NCBI GenBank assembly: GCA_964438705.1 | Contig: CAYTKQ010000010.1 | Location: 1-64,000, forward strand | Direction: 5' to 3' | Length of the DNA stretch: 64,000 nt | DNA from: Christensenella sp964438705 | GTDB taxonomy: Bacteria > Bacillota > Clostridia > Christensenellales > Christensenellaceae | Shown: positions 42,341 through 51,026 of the stretch, one piece after another | Layout: each line of letters begins with the position of its first letter | Position numbering within the stretch: position 1 is the first letter of the stretch | The notes under the pieces: generated by a model | Databases searched by the model: none | Told to the model about the DNA's origin: nothing | Seen by the model: only the letters and a program-made list of their open reading frames with translations | Position numbers and translations under genes: made by a program

Positions 42341-42622
42341 TTACCGATTAAAAGGCGTTGTGCGGCCGCCCTGCTGCTTTTGCTGCTCCAGCTCCTTTTT
42401 CAGGCTTTGCAGCTCGTCATTCGCCTTCATGTAGTCGTCCGCGATGTTGATGGCTGTGAGCATGGCAAGCTGAATGTTGTTGAGGTCCGGGTTTGCGCGC
42501 TTGATTTCATCCAGTTTCCCGTTGACCTTGAGCGCGACCCTGTGGATATACTCTGCGCTGTCCGTTCCGCAGATGGTATATTCCTTACCGCCGATACTGA
42601 CGATCGTCTTGATCTTCTCCAT
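42341..42622 (-). CDS. zapA: cell division protein ZapA
   Basis: This 93-residue protein has the ZapA pattern: VSIGGKEYTICGTDSAEYIHRVA at the N-terminus, AMLTAINIADDYMKAND and a C-terminal coiled coil (LQSLKKELEQQKQQ). ZapA crosslinks FtsZ filaments at the division site. It is a single-gene unit with its own promoter and terminator, placed directly after pheT, as in many Firmicutes. Confidence 0.9.
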   Translation of the reverse strand: MEKIKTIVSIGGKEYTICGTDSAEYIHRVALKVNGKLDEIKRANPDLNNIQLAMLTAINIADDYMKANDELQSLKKELEQQKQQGGRTTPFNR

Positions 42623-42665
42623 GCCCTTTTCCCCTTTCTCGCGGGTGATTTTCCTGTTATATCAC

Positions 42666-42694
42666 ATTATACAGTATTCAAGCGCGTTTCACAA
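42666..42694 (-). promoter_or_regulatory. promoter of zapA
   Basis: On the minus strand TTGTGA and a perfect TATAAT are separated by 17 bases, in the gap between pheT and zapA. Confidence 0.6.
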
Positions 42695-42700
42695 GCCGCA

Positions 42701-45070
42701 TTAGCGCCGCTGCGCACCGAAATCCTGTTCGAGGATTTTCAGGATTTTTTTCATGACGGCTTCCACTTCCTCATCCGTCATCGTTGCTTCCGCGCTGCGC
42801 ATGGTGATGGCGTAGGCCACGCTCTTTTTACCCGCGCCGATCTGCGCGCCGCTGAACACATCGAACAGCTCCACCTTCTCCACACGCTTACCGCCCGCAG
42901 TCTTAATGGCGTTCATCATATCTCCCGCGCCCGTCGCCTCGTCCACGATGACCGCCAAATCACGCGTCGCCGCAGGAAATTTCGGAAGCTGGCGATACTT
43001 TGTCTGCGGCCTTTCTTCCGCATACAGCTTACTCAGGTCGATCTGCGCGATGAGCGCTTCCTGCGGCATATCGAACACCCTCATGGTCTCCGGGTGCACA
43101 CTGCCCATAAAGCCGATCTTTTCATCGCCGATGTAGAGATCGGCGGAAATCCCCGGATGCAGAAACGGCTCGCCCGAGCGCTCACAGCGGACCTCCTGTC
43201 CGCGCAGAAGCGTCACAAGGTTTTCCACCACGCCCTTCATATCAAAGAAATCCTTGCCTCCGGTTTGCGCGAGGCAGAGCAGCGGCACCTCGCAGGGCAA
43301 GCTTTCACCTGCCGCCGGGAAAAAACCGCGCGACACTTCAAAGAGCGACACGTTTTCGTTTTTGCGATTTTGGTTGAGGGAAACCACATTCAGCATGTGC
43401 GGCACAAGCGTCGTGCGCATAAGCGCGGTGTCGTCCCCGAGCGGATTGATGATCTTTACACTGTCCGGCACCTGCATGCCGATCTTTGCATAATCCTGCT
43501 CTCCTGTAAACGAATAGGTGACGCATTCCAAAAAGCCGATGTCTCGCAGATAATCCTTCACGATATCTGTGCGCGCCTCGAAATCCGACACGCGACCGCG
43601 CCGCACCGCCATCACTGCGTTCGTCTCCGGGATGTTGTCGTAGCCGAACATGCGCGCCACTTCCTCCGCAATATCTGCCACGCCGCAGATGTCGCCGCGA
43701 AACGCGGGGATCGTGCACACCAGCTCGTCGCCGATGAGGCCCGTTTCGATGAACACACGGTTCAAGTATTGCTGCATTTCCTTTGCTGTGAGGTCGGTGC
43801 CCAGCTTCGCGTTGATCTTTGCCGCCGTAGCCTTGATGATCCTCGGCTTCAAATCCTCGTTCAGCACGTCGATCATGCCCTGCGCCACCTTGCCCGCGCT
43901 CAGCGTGTCGATGAGCGTCAGCGCGCGCTTCATGGCAAAGTGCGTCGTGTGCGCGTCCACGCCCTTTGAAAAGCGCATGGAGCTTTCCGTCGCAAGGCCC
44001 AAGCCGCGCGAGGTCTGCCGGATGTTGCCGTACATGAATTTCGCGGCTTCAAACACAACCGTTTTGGTGTGTTCCGTGATCTCGGAATCGAGACCGCCCA
44101 TCACGCCCGCCACCCCGATGGGGCCTTCCTGATCGCAGATGAGCAGCATATTGTCGGTAAAGGTACGCTCCTTGTCGTCGAGCGTCTTCATCTTCTCACC
44201 GTTCTGCGCGCGGCGCACGATGATGGCGTTGCCGCGAATTTGATCCGCGTCGAACGCGTGCATTGGTTGGCCCGTTTCAAGCATCACGAAGTTGGTGATG
44301 TCCACGATGTTGTTGATGGGCCGGATGCCCGCTTCGCGCAGGCGAACGCGCATCCATTCGGGCGACGGGCCGATCTTCACATCCGTGACCCCCGCCGCAA
44401 TGTAACGCGTGCACAGGTCGGGCGCATGCACAGACACGCTGACCATATCCTGCGTTTTTGTTTCCTGCTCCGCATAATCCACCTCGGGCAGAATGAATTC
44501 CACGCCGTCCGCCGCAGATGCTTCACGCGCCGTGCCGATGATGGACAGGCAATCCGGCCGGTTTGCGCCCACTTCAAAATCAATGACCGCGCCCCTCAAA
44601 TTGAGCAGATCGCACACGTCCGTGCCCACCTTGGGCTCTCCGTGCAAAATCATGATGCCGTCCACCCCTGCGCCGGGGTAGTCCTCTTCTTTCAAGTTCA
44701 GCTCCGCGCCCGAGCAAAGCATGCCGAATGATTCCACGCCGCGCAGCTTTCCCTTTTTGATTGGGCCTGCGGGCAGCATGGACGGCGCCTTTGCAACCGG
44801 AATGTACGCGCCTACAAACACGTTGTCTGCCCCTGTCACGATCTGGAGCAATTCTTCATCGCCCACATCGATCCCACATATTTGAAGCTTATCCGCATCC
44901 GGATGCTTTTCCAGCTTTTCGATCCTTCCCACCACGACGTTTTGAATATCTGCGCCGAGCAGCACGATCTCCTCCACGCCGTTGCCGGTCATAACCATCT
45001 TATCTGCGAGCGTCTGTACATCTGATTGTACCTTTGCGTAATCGCAAATCCATCTGTATGGTGCTAACAT
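42701..45070 (-). CDS. pheT: phenylalanyl-tRNA synthetase beta subunit
   Basis: This 789-residue subunit contains an EMAP/tRNA-binding domain (about 40-150), B3/B4 editing domains (about 205-375), B5 (about 400-470), the catalytic-like domain and a C-terminal ferredoxin-fold anticodon-binding domain (PQTKYRQLPKFPAATRD). It pairs with PheS as an alpha2-beta2 enzyme that charges tRNA-Phe and hydrolyses mischarged Tyr. It starts 15 bases after pheS. Confidence 0.96.
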   Translation of the reverse strand: MLAPYRWICDYAKVQSDVQTLADKMVMTGNGVEEIVLLGADIQNVVVGRIEKLEKHPDADKLQICGIDVGDEELLQIVTGADNVFVGAYIPVAKAPSMLPAGPIKKGKLRGVESFGMLCSGAELNLKEEDYPGAGVDGIMILHGEPKVGTDVCDLLNLRGAVIDFEVGANRPDCLSIIGTAREASAADGVEFILPEVDYAEQETKTQDMVSVSVHAPDLCTRYIAAGVTDVKIGPSPEWMRVRLREAGIRPINNIVDITNFVMLETGQPMHAFDADQIRGNAIIVRRAQNGEKMKTLDDKERTFTDNMLLICDQEGPIGVAGVMGGLDSEITEHTKTVVFEAAKFMYGNIRQTSRGLGLATESSMRFSKGVDAHTTHFAMKRALTLIDTLSAGKVAQGMIDVLNEDLKPRIIKATAAKINAKLGTDLTAKEMQQYLNRVFIETGLIGDELVCTIPAFRGDICGVADIAEEVARMFGYDNIPETNAVMAVRRGRVSDFEARTDIVKDYLRDIGFLECVTYSFTGEQDYAKIGMQVPDSVKIINPLGDDTALMRTTLVPHMLNVVSLNQNRKNENVSLFEVSRGFFPAAGESLPCEVPLLCLAQTGGKDFFDMKGVVENLVTLLRGQEVRCERSGEPFLHPGISADLYIGDEKIGFMGSVHPETMRVFDMPQEALIAQIDLSKLYAEERPQTKYRQLPKFPAATRDLAVIVDEATGAGDMMNAIKTAGGKRVEKVELFDVFSGAQIGAGKKSVAYAITMRSAEATMTDEEVEAVMKKILKILEQDFGAQRR

Positions 45071-45085
45071 ATCTCTCGCCCTCCC

Positions 45086-46102
45086 TTATACAAACTGACG
45101 TAAGAATCTTGCGTCATTTTCGTATTGCAGCCTAATATCCGTGATTCCGTATTTCGTGTTTGCCAGACGGTCGATGCCCATGCCAAACGCAAAGCCCGAA
45201 TATTCGCCGGGGTCGATGCCGCAATTTTCAAGCACAACGGGGTTCACCAGCCCGCAGCCCAAAACCTCGATCATGCCCGCGCCCTTGCACGCGCCGCAGC
45301 CCTTGCCGCCGCACACCGTGCACGTCACATCCACCTCGGCGGATGGCTCTGTGAAGGGAAAAAAGCCGGGACGGAATTTGGTCTTGAAATCCTCGCCGTA
45401 AAAATTGCGGATAAAGGTGTTGATCGTTCCTTTCAGATCGGAAAAACGGATATTTTTATCCACCACCAGACCCTCCATCTGCATAAACACCGGAGAATGC
45501 GTCGCGTCCACATCGTCCGTGCGGTAAACGCGCCCGGGGCACACCATACGGATGGGCGGCTTTTGCGTAAGCATCGTGCGCACCTGCACGGGTGAAGTGT
45601 GCGTGCGCAGCACCACGTCCTCGCTGACATAAAAAGTGTCCTGCATATCGCGCGCCGGATGATTTTTGGGGATGTTTAAAAGCTCGAAGTTGTATTCGTC
45701 GAGCTCCACCTCCGGCCCCTCGTTCACGTCAAAGCCCATGCTCAAAAAAATGTCGCGCACATCGCGATACACCTGCGTTAAAGGGTGCAGCGCGCCAAGC
45801 GCGGGCGCCTTGCCCGGCATGGTGATGTCCACACGCTCCGCCGCAAGCTTCGCTTCGCCTTCGCGCCGCGCAAGCTGCTCCGCCGCCGTTCCAAGCGCAT
45901 CCTCGACGGACTTGCGCGCCGCGTTCACGGCCTGCCCAAACACCGGACGCTCCTCCGGGGAAAATCCTCCCATTTGCTTCATCAGCATCGTGACCGCGCC
46001 CTTTTTGCCGAGATATTTCACGCGAACGCTTTCAAGCTCTGTGCTTGTGCACGCTGCGGCGATCTCTGCAAGCGCTTCCTTTACGATTTGCTCCGTATCC
46101 AT
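45086..46102 (-). CDS. pheS: phenylalanyl-tRNA synthetase alpha subunit
   Basis: This 338-residue class II synthetase subunit has an N-terminal coiled coil (1-85). The class II motifs follow: LRTHTSPVQVRTM, GRVYRTDDVDATHSPVF and the motif 3 block GFAFGMGIDRLANTKYGI. It lies upstream of pheT in a two-gene operon. No T-box is visible in the 180 bases before it; that gap instead contains dispersed repeat copy B. Confidence 0.96.
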   Translation of the reverse strand: MDTEQIVKEALAEIAAACTSTELESVRVKYLGKKGAVTMLMKQMGGFSPEERPVFGQAVNAARKSVEDALGTAAEQLARREGEAKLAAERVDITMPGKAPALGALHPLTQVYRDVRDIFLSMGFDVNEGPEVELDEYNFELLNIPKNHPARDMQDTFYVSEDVVLRTHTSPVQVRTMLTQKPPIRMVCPGRVYRTDDVDATHSPVFMQMEGLVVDKNIRFSDLKGTINTFIRNFYGEDFKTKFRPGFFPFTEPSAEVDVTCTVCGGKGCGACKGAGMIEVLGCGLVNPVVLENCGIDPGEYSGFAFGMGIDRLANTKYGITDIRLQYENDARFLRQFV

Positions 46103-46167
46103 TCTTCGTTCCTTTCGGTTTATGTAAATTTTATGTTTTCACACTGCATACATTTTAAATCCCGTGC

Positions 46168-46288
46168 GCGAAATGCGTGGATGCAGGTTGGATTTTTCAA
46201 AGTTCCGCCGGACGAGACAGAACACTGTGGTTCATCAAGGCTGGCGGAGGCTGCAAAAAAATTCAAGATGCGCCGCGCAGACGCGTCA
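46168..46288 (-). repeat. dispersed intergenic repeat, copy B
   Basis: This element of about 120 bp begins at the stop codon of the SpoU methyltransferase gene (46286-46288). It matches copy A near fabG in the blocks GCGAAATGCGTGGATG, GCCGGACGA and CGCCGCGCAGACGCGTC, with a more variable middle. It has the same orientation relative to the gene it follows. It contains no gene. Confidence 0.6.
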
Positions 46289-47050
46289 CAGCCGATCCTG
46301 TGCGCGCTTCACATCATACATCATGATCCCAGCAGCTACGCTTGCGTTGAGGCTCTCCGACTGTCCGTATATTTTGATTTTGTAGAGCGCGTCGGACAGC
46401 TCCTGAATTTCAGGCGAGATGCCCCGCGCTTCGTTGCCGATCACCACACACGCGGCGCGCAGATTCTGCGGGAGACTCTCCATTCCCTGCAAACTGCCGG
46501 AAATGATCGTCTTGCCCATTTCCTTAAGCCCCCAAAGGCGCTTTTTTAAATCGCACACCTCGATAGGCACATGAAACACGCTGCCCATTGCCGCGCGCTG
46601 CGCCTTGGGACCGTAATAGTCCGCACTGGTTCGTGAAATAAACACCCCGTCCGCGCCCGCCGCATCCGCCGTGCGGATGATGGTCCCAAGGTTTTTGGGG
46701 TCGTTCACGTCATCCAGCGCCACGTAAAAGCTGCCACCGAAATCGGGCAGGTTTTCCTGCTTTTTGACGCACGCGATCTCCCTCGGCGGGGATTTCGTGT
46801 CCGCGATCTGCTGGATGATCTCATAGGGCACGGCGATCAGCTTCATGCCGTGATGCTCCGCAAAGCGCACGACCGGGCTGCTTTTTTCGGACGTGAGGAT
46901 GCACTCGACCTCTTGACGCCAAAGCGCGGCTTCTTCGATGGTCTTCATGCCTTCAATGATATATTTGCCCTGCTCGTCCCTGTCTTTTTTGCGCTTGAGG
47001 GACTTCAACTGCTTGATATATTCGTTTTGATGGCTTGTGATCTCCTTCAT
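46286..47050 (-). CDS. SpoU/TrmH family RNA 2'-O-methyltransferase
   Basis: This 254-residue enzyme has an N-terminal substrate-binding domain (about 1-95) and a knotted SPOUT catalytic domain. The SpoU motifs are DPKNLGTIIRTADAAG, VIGNEARGIS and SESLNASVAAGIMMYD. It would methylate a ribose 2'-OH in rRNA or tRNA; the site cannot be inferred. Position between rplT and pheS fits a translation-related cluster. Its stop codon is shared with the edge of dispersed repeat copy B. Confidence 0.9.
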   Translation of the reverse strand: MKEITSHQNEYIKQLKSLKRKKDRDEQGKYIIEGMKTIEEAALWRQEVECILTSEKSSPVVRFAEHHGMKLIAVPYEIIQQIADTKSPPREIACVKKQENLPDFGGSFYVALDDVNDPKNLGTIIRTADAAGADGVFISRTSADYYGPKAQRAAMGSVFHVPIEVCDLKKRLWGLKEMGKTIISGSLQGMESLPQNLRAACVVIGNEARGISPEIQELSDALYKIKIYGQSESLNASVAAGIMMYDVKRAQDRL

Positions 47051-47078
47051 CCTCTTTCACGCTCCTTCCGGTCGCCCA

Positions 47079-47112
47079 TAAAAAAAGGGGGCAGTACCAG
47101 ACTACCCCCCAT
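47079..47112 (-). terminator. terminator of the infC-rpmI-rplT operon
   Basis: A GGGGG-AGT stem with its complement is followed on the minus strand by a run of seven T, just after the rplT stop. Confidence 0.88.
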
Positions 47113-47126
47113 GTCACATCTTATGC

Positions 47127-47486
47127 TTACGCCTGCACTTTTTTCTTCGCCGTTTCCGCGAGCTGCTTGAATGCAGGTTTGTCATTGACCGCCATATCAG
47201 CCAGTACTTTACGATTCAAGTCGATTCCATTTTGCTTGAGACCGTTCATAAATCGTGAATAGCTGAGGCCGTTCAAACGCGCTTCCGCGTTGATACGCAC
47301 GATCCACAGACGGCGCATATCGCGTTTTTTCAGCTTTCTGCCGGTGTAGGCATAGTTCATGGACTTCATGACCGCCTGCTTTGCCGACTTATATTGTTTG
47401 GATTTTGCTCCGAAATAACCCTTTGCGAGTTTGAATACTTTCCTGCGGCTCTTATGCGAGCTCACAGCTCTTTTTACTCTTGCCAT
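47127..47486 (-). CDS. rplT: 50S ribosomal protein L20
   Basis: This 119-residue basic protein is standard L20 (MARVKRAVSSHKSRRKVFKL, YTGRKLKKRDMRRLWIVRIN). It binds 23S rRNA early in assembly. In Firmicutes it also represses its own operon by binding the infC leader. It is the last gene of infC-rpmI-rplT. Confidence 0.97.
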   Translation of the reverse strand: MARVKRAVSSHKSRRKVFKLAKGYFGAKSKQYKSAKQAVMKSMNYAYTGRKLKKRDMRRLWIVRINAEARLNGLSYSRFMNGLKQNGIDLNRKVLADMAVNDKPAFKQLAETAKKKVQA

Positions 47487-47515
47487 TTTTTAAAACCTCC
47501 TTATCCTTCCTGCGA

Positions 47516-47713
47516 TTACTTGTACGGAATCAGAACTCTGATGTTCTTCTGCTCTGCCGCACAGATATAAGTACCCTTGCGCAGATTCCGTTTCCTCTTA
47601 GAGGTTTTCTTATTCATGATGTGGCTCGTATAAGCTTTCGATCTTTTGACTCTTCCCGATTTCGTGACGCTGAATCGCTTCGCCGCGCCTCTGTGTGTCT
47701 TCATTTTAGGCAT
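47516..47713 (-). CDS. rpmI: 50S ribosomal protein L35
   Basis: This 65-residue basic protein is standard L35 (MPKMKTHRGAAKRFSVTKSG, HIMNKKTSKRKRNLR). It sits between infC and rplT in the conserved order. A ribosome binding site, GGAGGG, precedes the ATG. Confidence 0.97.
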   Translation of the reverse strand: MPKMKTHRGAAKRFSVTKSGRVKRSKAYTSHIMNKKTSKRKRNLRKGTYICAAEQKNIRVLIPYK

Positions 47714-47758
47714 ACTAACGCCCTCCTTCTGTATAAAAACTTATGATTTGGAACCTTT

Positions 47759-48271
47759 TTACTGTGCTTTGGGGGCGAGGATCATGAACATGCTCCTGCC
47801 TTCCATTTTTGCATTTTTCTCGACCACCGCTATGTCGCCGAGAATTTCCAGGAACAGTTTCATCACAAGCCTGCCCTGGTCTGTATGTGCAAGCTGACGG
47901 CCGCGGAAACGGATGGAGATTTTGACCTTATCTCCCGCTTCCAAAAACTTTTTCACGTTTTTGGCCTTCACTTCCATATCGTGTTTGTCGATCGTGGCGG
48001 AAAGGCGCATTTCCTTTAGGGTGATCACCTTCTGGTTTTTCTTTGCTTCCTTCTGCCGTTTCCCCTGTTCGAACCGGTATTTCCCGTAATCCATGAGCTT
48101 GCATACGGGCGGCTTCGCCTTGGGCGAAATGTTGACGAGATCAAGATCGGCCTCATCCGCAAGCCTTTGTGCTTCCTGCGAAGACATCACGCCAAGCTGC
48201 TCGCCGTCTTCACCAACCAGTCTGACTTCGGGTTCTCTGATCTGTTCGTTGATTTGCTGATCGTTAGCGAT
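47759..48271 (-). CDS. infC: translation initiation factor IF-3
   Basis: This roughly 170-residue factor prevents 50S joining and checks the start codon. The N-domain begins NDQQINEQIREPEVRLVGEDG and the C-domain carries KEMRLSATIDKHDMEVKAKN. No ATG, GTG or TTG fits near the expected N-terminus. An ATC at 48271, with AAGGAAGGG 7 bases upstream, gives the right start. The use of a non-canonical start codon matches the AUU start of E. coli infC and its self-control by IF-3. The longer open frame to 48448 runs through the leader hairpins and is rejected. Confidence 0.9.
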   Translation of the reverse strand: MANDQQINEQIREPEVRLVGEDGEQLGVMSSQEAQRLADEADLDLVNISPKAKPPVCKLMDYGKYRFEQGKRQKEAKKNQKVITLKEMRLSATIDKHDMEVKAKNVKKFLEAGDKVKISIRFRGRQLAHTDQGRLVMKLFLEILGDIAVVEKNAKMEGRSMFMILAPKAQ

Positions 48272-48432
48272 TGTGGTTCCCTTCCTTTCTTTTACGCGCC
48301 CATCGGGCGCTTCCGCAATAAAAAAGCGGACAGCCATGGCTACCCGCAATAAAAAACAACATGATCTGTTATTTGACCGTGCACACTGTGTGTGCAGGTG
48401 AGAAGCGGGTGAGCCTCTGCTTTGTTTTAACA
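48272..48432 (-). promoter_or_regulatory. infC operon leader (L20-leader-like attenuator)
   Basis: This leader of about 160 bases holds three hairpins in transcript order. The first is TGCACAC-ACA-GTGTGCA (about 48379-48395). The second is a GCGG-AGCC stem followed by TTTTTT (48318-48347), which is an intrinsic terminator. The third is GCGCCC-GAT-GGGCGC (48296-48310). A terminator ahead of infC is the arrangement known for control by L20 in Firmicutes. Confidence 0.7.
48318..48347 (-). terminator. attenuator terminator in the infC leader
   Basis: The stem at 48326-48347 (GCGG, mismatched GT, AGCC and complements) is followed on the minus strand by six T, before infC. It would stop most transcripts when the repressor is bound. 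Confidence 0.7.
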
Positions 48433-48438
48433 TAGCTA

Positions 48439-48468
48439 ATCGTACCACAAGGGCGGTGTGCGTGTCAA
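48439..48468 (-). promoter_or_regulatory. promoter of infC-rpmI-rplT
   Basis: On the minus strand TTGACA and TACGAT are separated by 18 bases, about 170 bases upstream of the infC start. Confidence 0.7.
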
Positions 48469-48481
48469 GAGGGATCGCCCC

Positions 48482-49000
48482 TCATATTCCAAACTTTTGC
48501 GTCACCGCGTCGCGGATCGTTTGATAGCTGCCGTCTCCGGCGACGCCAAGGCCTTCAAAGACAACGATGATCTCGTCCTGCGTGAAGGACTGTATCATAC
48601 AGTCCACCACCCGGATGTTGGGGTAGGCCTGCCGATAGGCGGCGGCCTTCTGCGCGATCAGGTCGAACACCTTGGAAATCTTTTCCAGCACCTCCGGGTG
48701 CGCCTGTTCAAGCGGTTCGCTTCCCCCTGCCGCCCGGATATCCATCACCGGACGCTCGATGTAGCCTTCCGTGATGGTGCGGTCCTTTTTGACAAGCGCG
48801 GAAATCACATATTGCCGTCCCCGCCCGTCATCATACACAAAATAGTAATCCACACCCTCCGTGAGCACCGCAATCGAATATTTTTGCACAAAGAGCGGCG
48901 AAAGAGAAGCGACCAGAACAATGACGGCCGCAATACAGCCGACCAACAGGATGGTTGTAAGCCTTCTCGATTTTCCTGTTTTCATCTGCCGGTGCGCCAT
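48482..49000 (-). CDS. single-pass membrane protein of unknown function
   Basis: This 172-residue protein has a basic N-terminus (MAHRQMKTGKSRRL), one membrane helix (TTILLVGCIAAVIVLVASLS) and a mixed alpha/beta extracytoplasmic domain of about 130 residues. No family is recognised. It lies 21 bases after thrS in the same direction and is probably co-transcribed with it. A GGGAG ribosome binding site precedes the ATG. Confidence 0.7.
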   Translation of the reverse strand: MAHRQMKTGKSRRLTTILLVGCIAAVIVLVASLSPLFVQKYSIAVLTEGVDYYFVYDDGRGRQYVISALVKKDRTITEGYIERPVMDIRAAGGSEPLEQAHPEVLEKISKVFDLIAQKAAAYRQAYPNIRVVDCMIQSFTQDEIIVVFEGLGVAGDGSYQTIRDAVTQKFGI

Positions 49001-49021
49001 CGTTCCCGCTCCCCCGCCGTG

Positions 49022-50959
49022 TTAGAAGATCACCTTATCCCTGTCCTGCGCAACGATCAGCTCGAGCAGCTCGTCGCAGCCTATGCTGCCGATTTCGCCC
49101 TCTGCGCGCCGCCGTACCGCAAATGTGCCGTCCGCGACCTCTTTTTCACCCGCGATGAGCATATAGGGGATGCGTTCGCCTCGCGCCTCGCGAATTTTAT
49201 AGCCGATTTTTTCCTGACGGCTGTCCACCGTTGCGCGGATGCCCGCAGCGCGCAGCCGCGCCGCAAATTCTTCGCAGTATACTGCCGCCGCGTCCGTGAT
49301 GTTTAAAAGCCGCACTTCCTCGCTCATCATCCACATGGGGAGCGCGCCCGCATATTTTTCGATGAGCATCGCAAGCGTGCGCTCGTAACAGCCGATGGAC
49401 GAGCGGTGGATGATGTACGGCATTTTTTTCTGCCCGTCCTTATCCACATACGTCATGCCAAACTGTTCGGCAAGCGCAAAATCAAGCTGCACCGTGATGA
49501 CGGTATCTTCCTTGCCAAACACGTTTTTGAACTGGATATCGAGCTTGGGGCCGTAGAATGCCGCCTCGCCGTCCGCTTCATAATACTTCAGCTCTGTGTG
49601 ATCGAGAATCTTGCGCATCGCATCCTGCACGCGTTCCCATTCCTCCGCATCTCCGATGTATTTTTCCCTGTTGTTCGGATCCCACTTTGAAAAACGGTAG
49701 GTCACATCGTTTTCGATGCCCAGCACCTTCATGTTGTATTGAATGAGGTCCAGCACGCCCATAAATTCGCTCTCGAGCTGCTCGGGCGTACAAACGATGT
49801 GCCCCTCAGAGAGCGTGAACTGGCGCACCCGAATCAGCCCATGCATCTCGCCCGACGCCTCGTTGCGGAACAGGGTAGACGTTTCGCCGTAGCGGATGGG
49901 CAGGTCTTTATAGGAGTGGTGCTCGGCGTTGTAGATCGTATACTGGAAGGGGCAGGTCATGGGACGCAGCGCCAGTACTTCGTCATCCTTTTCCTCATCG
50001 CCCAGCACAAACATGCCGTCCTTATAATGATCCCAGTGTCCTGATATCTTATAGAGATCATTCTTTGCCATGAACGGCGTTTTGGTGAGCACGTAGCCCC
50101 GCCGCTCCTCTTCATCCTCCACAAATCGCTGCAAAAGCTGAATGGTTTTCGCGCCCTTGGGCATCAAAAGCGGCAGCCCCTGCCCGATGACCGGGCTTGT
50201 GGTGAAGTAGTGCAGCTCGCGCCCCAGCTTGTTGTGGTCGCGTTCCTCTGCCTCCTTTTGCTGCTTCAAATATGCGTCCAGCTCCTGCTGTGAGGGATAT
50301 GCCGTGCCGTAGATGCGGTTGAGCATCTTGTTCTTTTCGTTGCCGCGCCAATAGGCCCCCGCCGTACGAAGAAGCTTGGGCACCTTCACCCTGCCCGTGG
50401 AAAGTGTGTGCGGACCCGCGCACAGGTCCACAAAATCGCCCTGCGCATAAAAGCTCAGTTCCGCGTCCTCGCTGAGGTCTTCAATGAGCTCCACCTTATA
50501 AGGCTCGCCCGCCGCCTTCATCTTTTCGATGGCCTCCGCGCGCGGAAGCGTGAATTTTTCGAGCGTTATGTTTTCCGCCACGATCTTTTTCATTTCTTTT
50601 TCGATCTTCGCGATGTCTTCATTTGTAAAGGGCTTTTCCGTATCGAAATCATAGTAAAAACCGCTGTTTGTCGCCGGGCCGATGGCGAGTTTTGCCTCCG
50701 GATACAGCCGCTTCACCGCCTGCGCCAGCACGTGCGACGCGGTATGCCAAACCGCTTTTCTGCCGTCTTCGTCGTCAAAGGTCAAAATTTCGAGCGTCGC
50801 TCCGTCCTCAGGCACCGCCGTAAGCTCCGTCACTGTTCCGTCGATTTTGGCCGCGAGCGCAGCCTTGCCCAGTTTTTGATTCAGCTCTTTTGCGATCATA
50901 AGAGCGTTCATATCGTCCTTAAATTCTTTGACGCTTCCGTCAGCCAGCTTGATTTTCAT
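49022..50959 (-). CDS. thrS: threonyl-tRNA synthetase
   Basis: This 645-residue class II synthetase has a TGS domain (1-60) and an editing domain with HTASHVLAQAVKRLYP and the second metal motif CAGPH. The catalytic core shows LRPMTCPFQ, RYGETSTLFRNEASG and the motif 3 HRSSIGCYERTLAMLIE. A C-terminal anticodon-binding domain ends it. The length is normal. The promoter at 50997-51026 overlaps the end of the upstream gene. No T-box leader is visible in the roughly 35-base 5' region. Confidence 0.97.
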   Translation of the reverse strand: MKIKLADGSVKEFKDDMNALMIAKELNQKLGKAALAAKIDGTVTELTAVPEDGATLEILTFDDEDGRKAVWHTASHVLAQAVKRLYPEAKLAIGPATNSGFYYDFDTEKPFTNEDIAKIEKEMKKIVAENITLEKFTLPRAEAIEKMKAAGEPYKVELIEDLSEDAELSFYAQGDFVDLCAGPHTLSTGRVKVPKLLRTAGAYWRGNEKNKMLNRIYGTAYPSQQELDAYLKQQKEAEERDHNKLGRELHYFTTSPVIGQGLPLLMPKGAKTIQLLQRFVEDEEERRGYVLTKTPFMAKNDLYKISGHWDHYKDGMFVLGDEEKDDEVLALRPMTCPFQYTIYNAEHHSYKDLPIRYGETSTLFRNEASGEMHGLIRVRQFTLSEGHIVCTPEQLESEFMGVLDLIQYNMKVLGIENDVTYRFSKWDPNNREKYIGDAEEWERVQDAMRKILDHTELKYYEADGEAAFYGPKLDIQFKNVFGKEDTVITVQLDFALAEQFGMTYVDKDGQKKMPYIIHRSSIGCYERTLAMLIEKYAGALPMWMMSEEVRLLNITDAAAVYCEEFAARLRAAGIRATVDSRQEKIGYKIREARGERIPYMLIAGEKEVADGTFAVRRRAEGEIGSIGCDELLELIVAQDRDKVIF

Positions 50960-50996
50960 TTTGTGTTGTCCTTTTCTTCAAAATATTCGTTTCTCC

Positions 50997-51026
50997 ATCA
51001 TACGCCCGCGCACACGCTGTTGTCAA
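50997..51026 (-). promoter_or_regulatory. promoter of thrS
   Basis: On the minus strand TTGACA and TATGAT are separated by 18 bases. The -35 box overlaps the stop region of the RelA/SpoT-like gene. Confidence 0.7.

Noticed and set aside
48272..48448. N-terminal extension of IF-3 from the longer open frame
   Set aside because: The extra 59 residues are encoded by the leader hairpins and resemble no IF-3. The strong Shine-Dalgarno lies just before the ATC at 48271.
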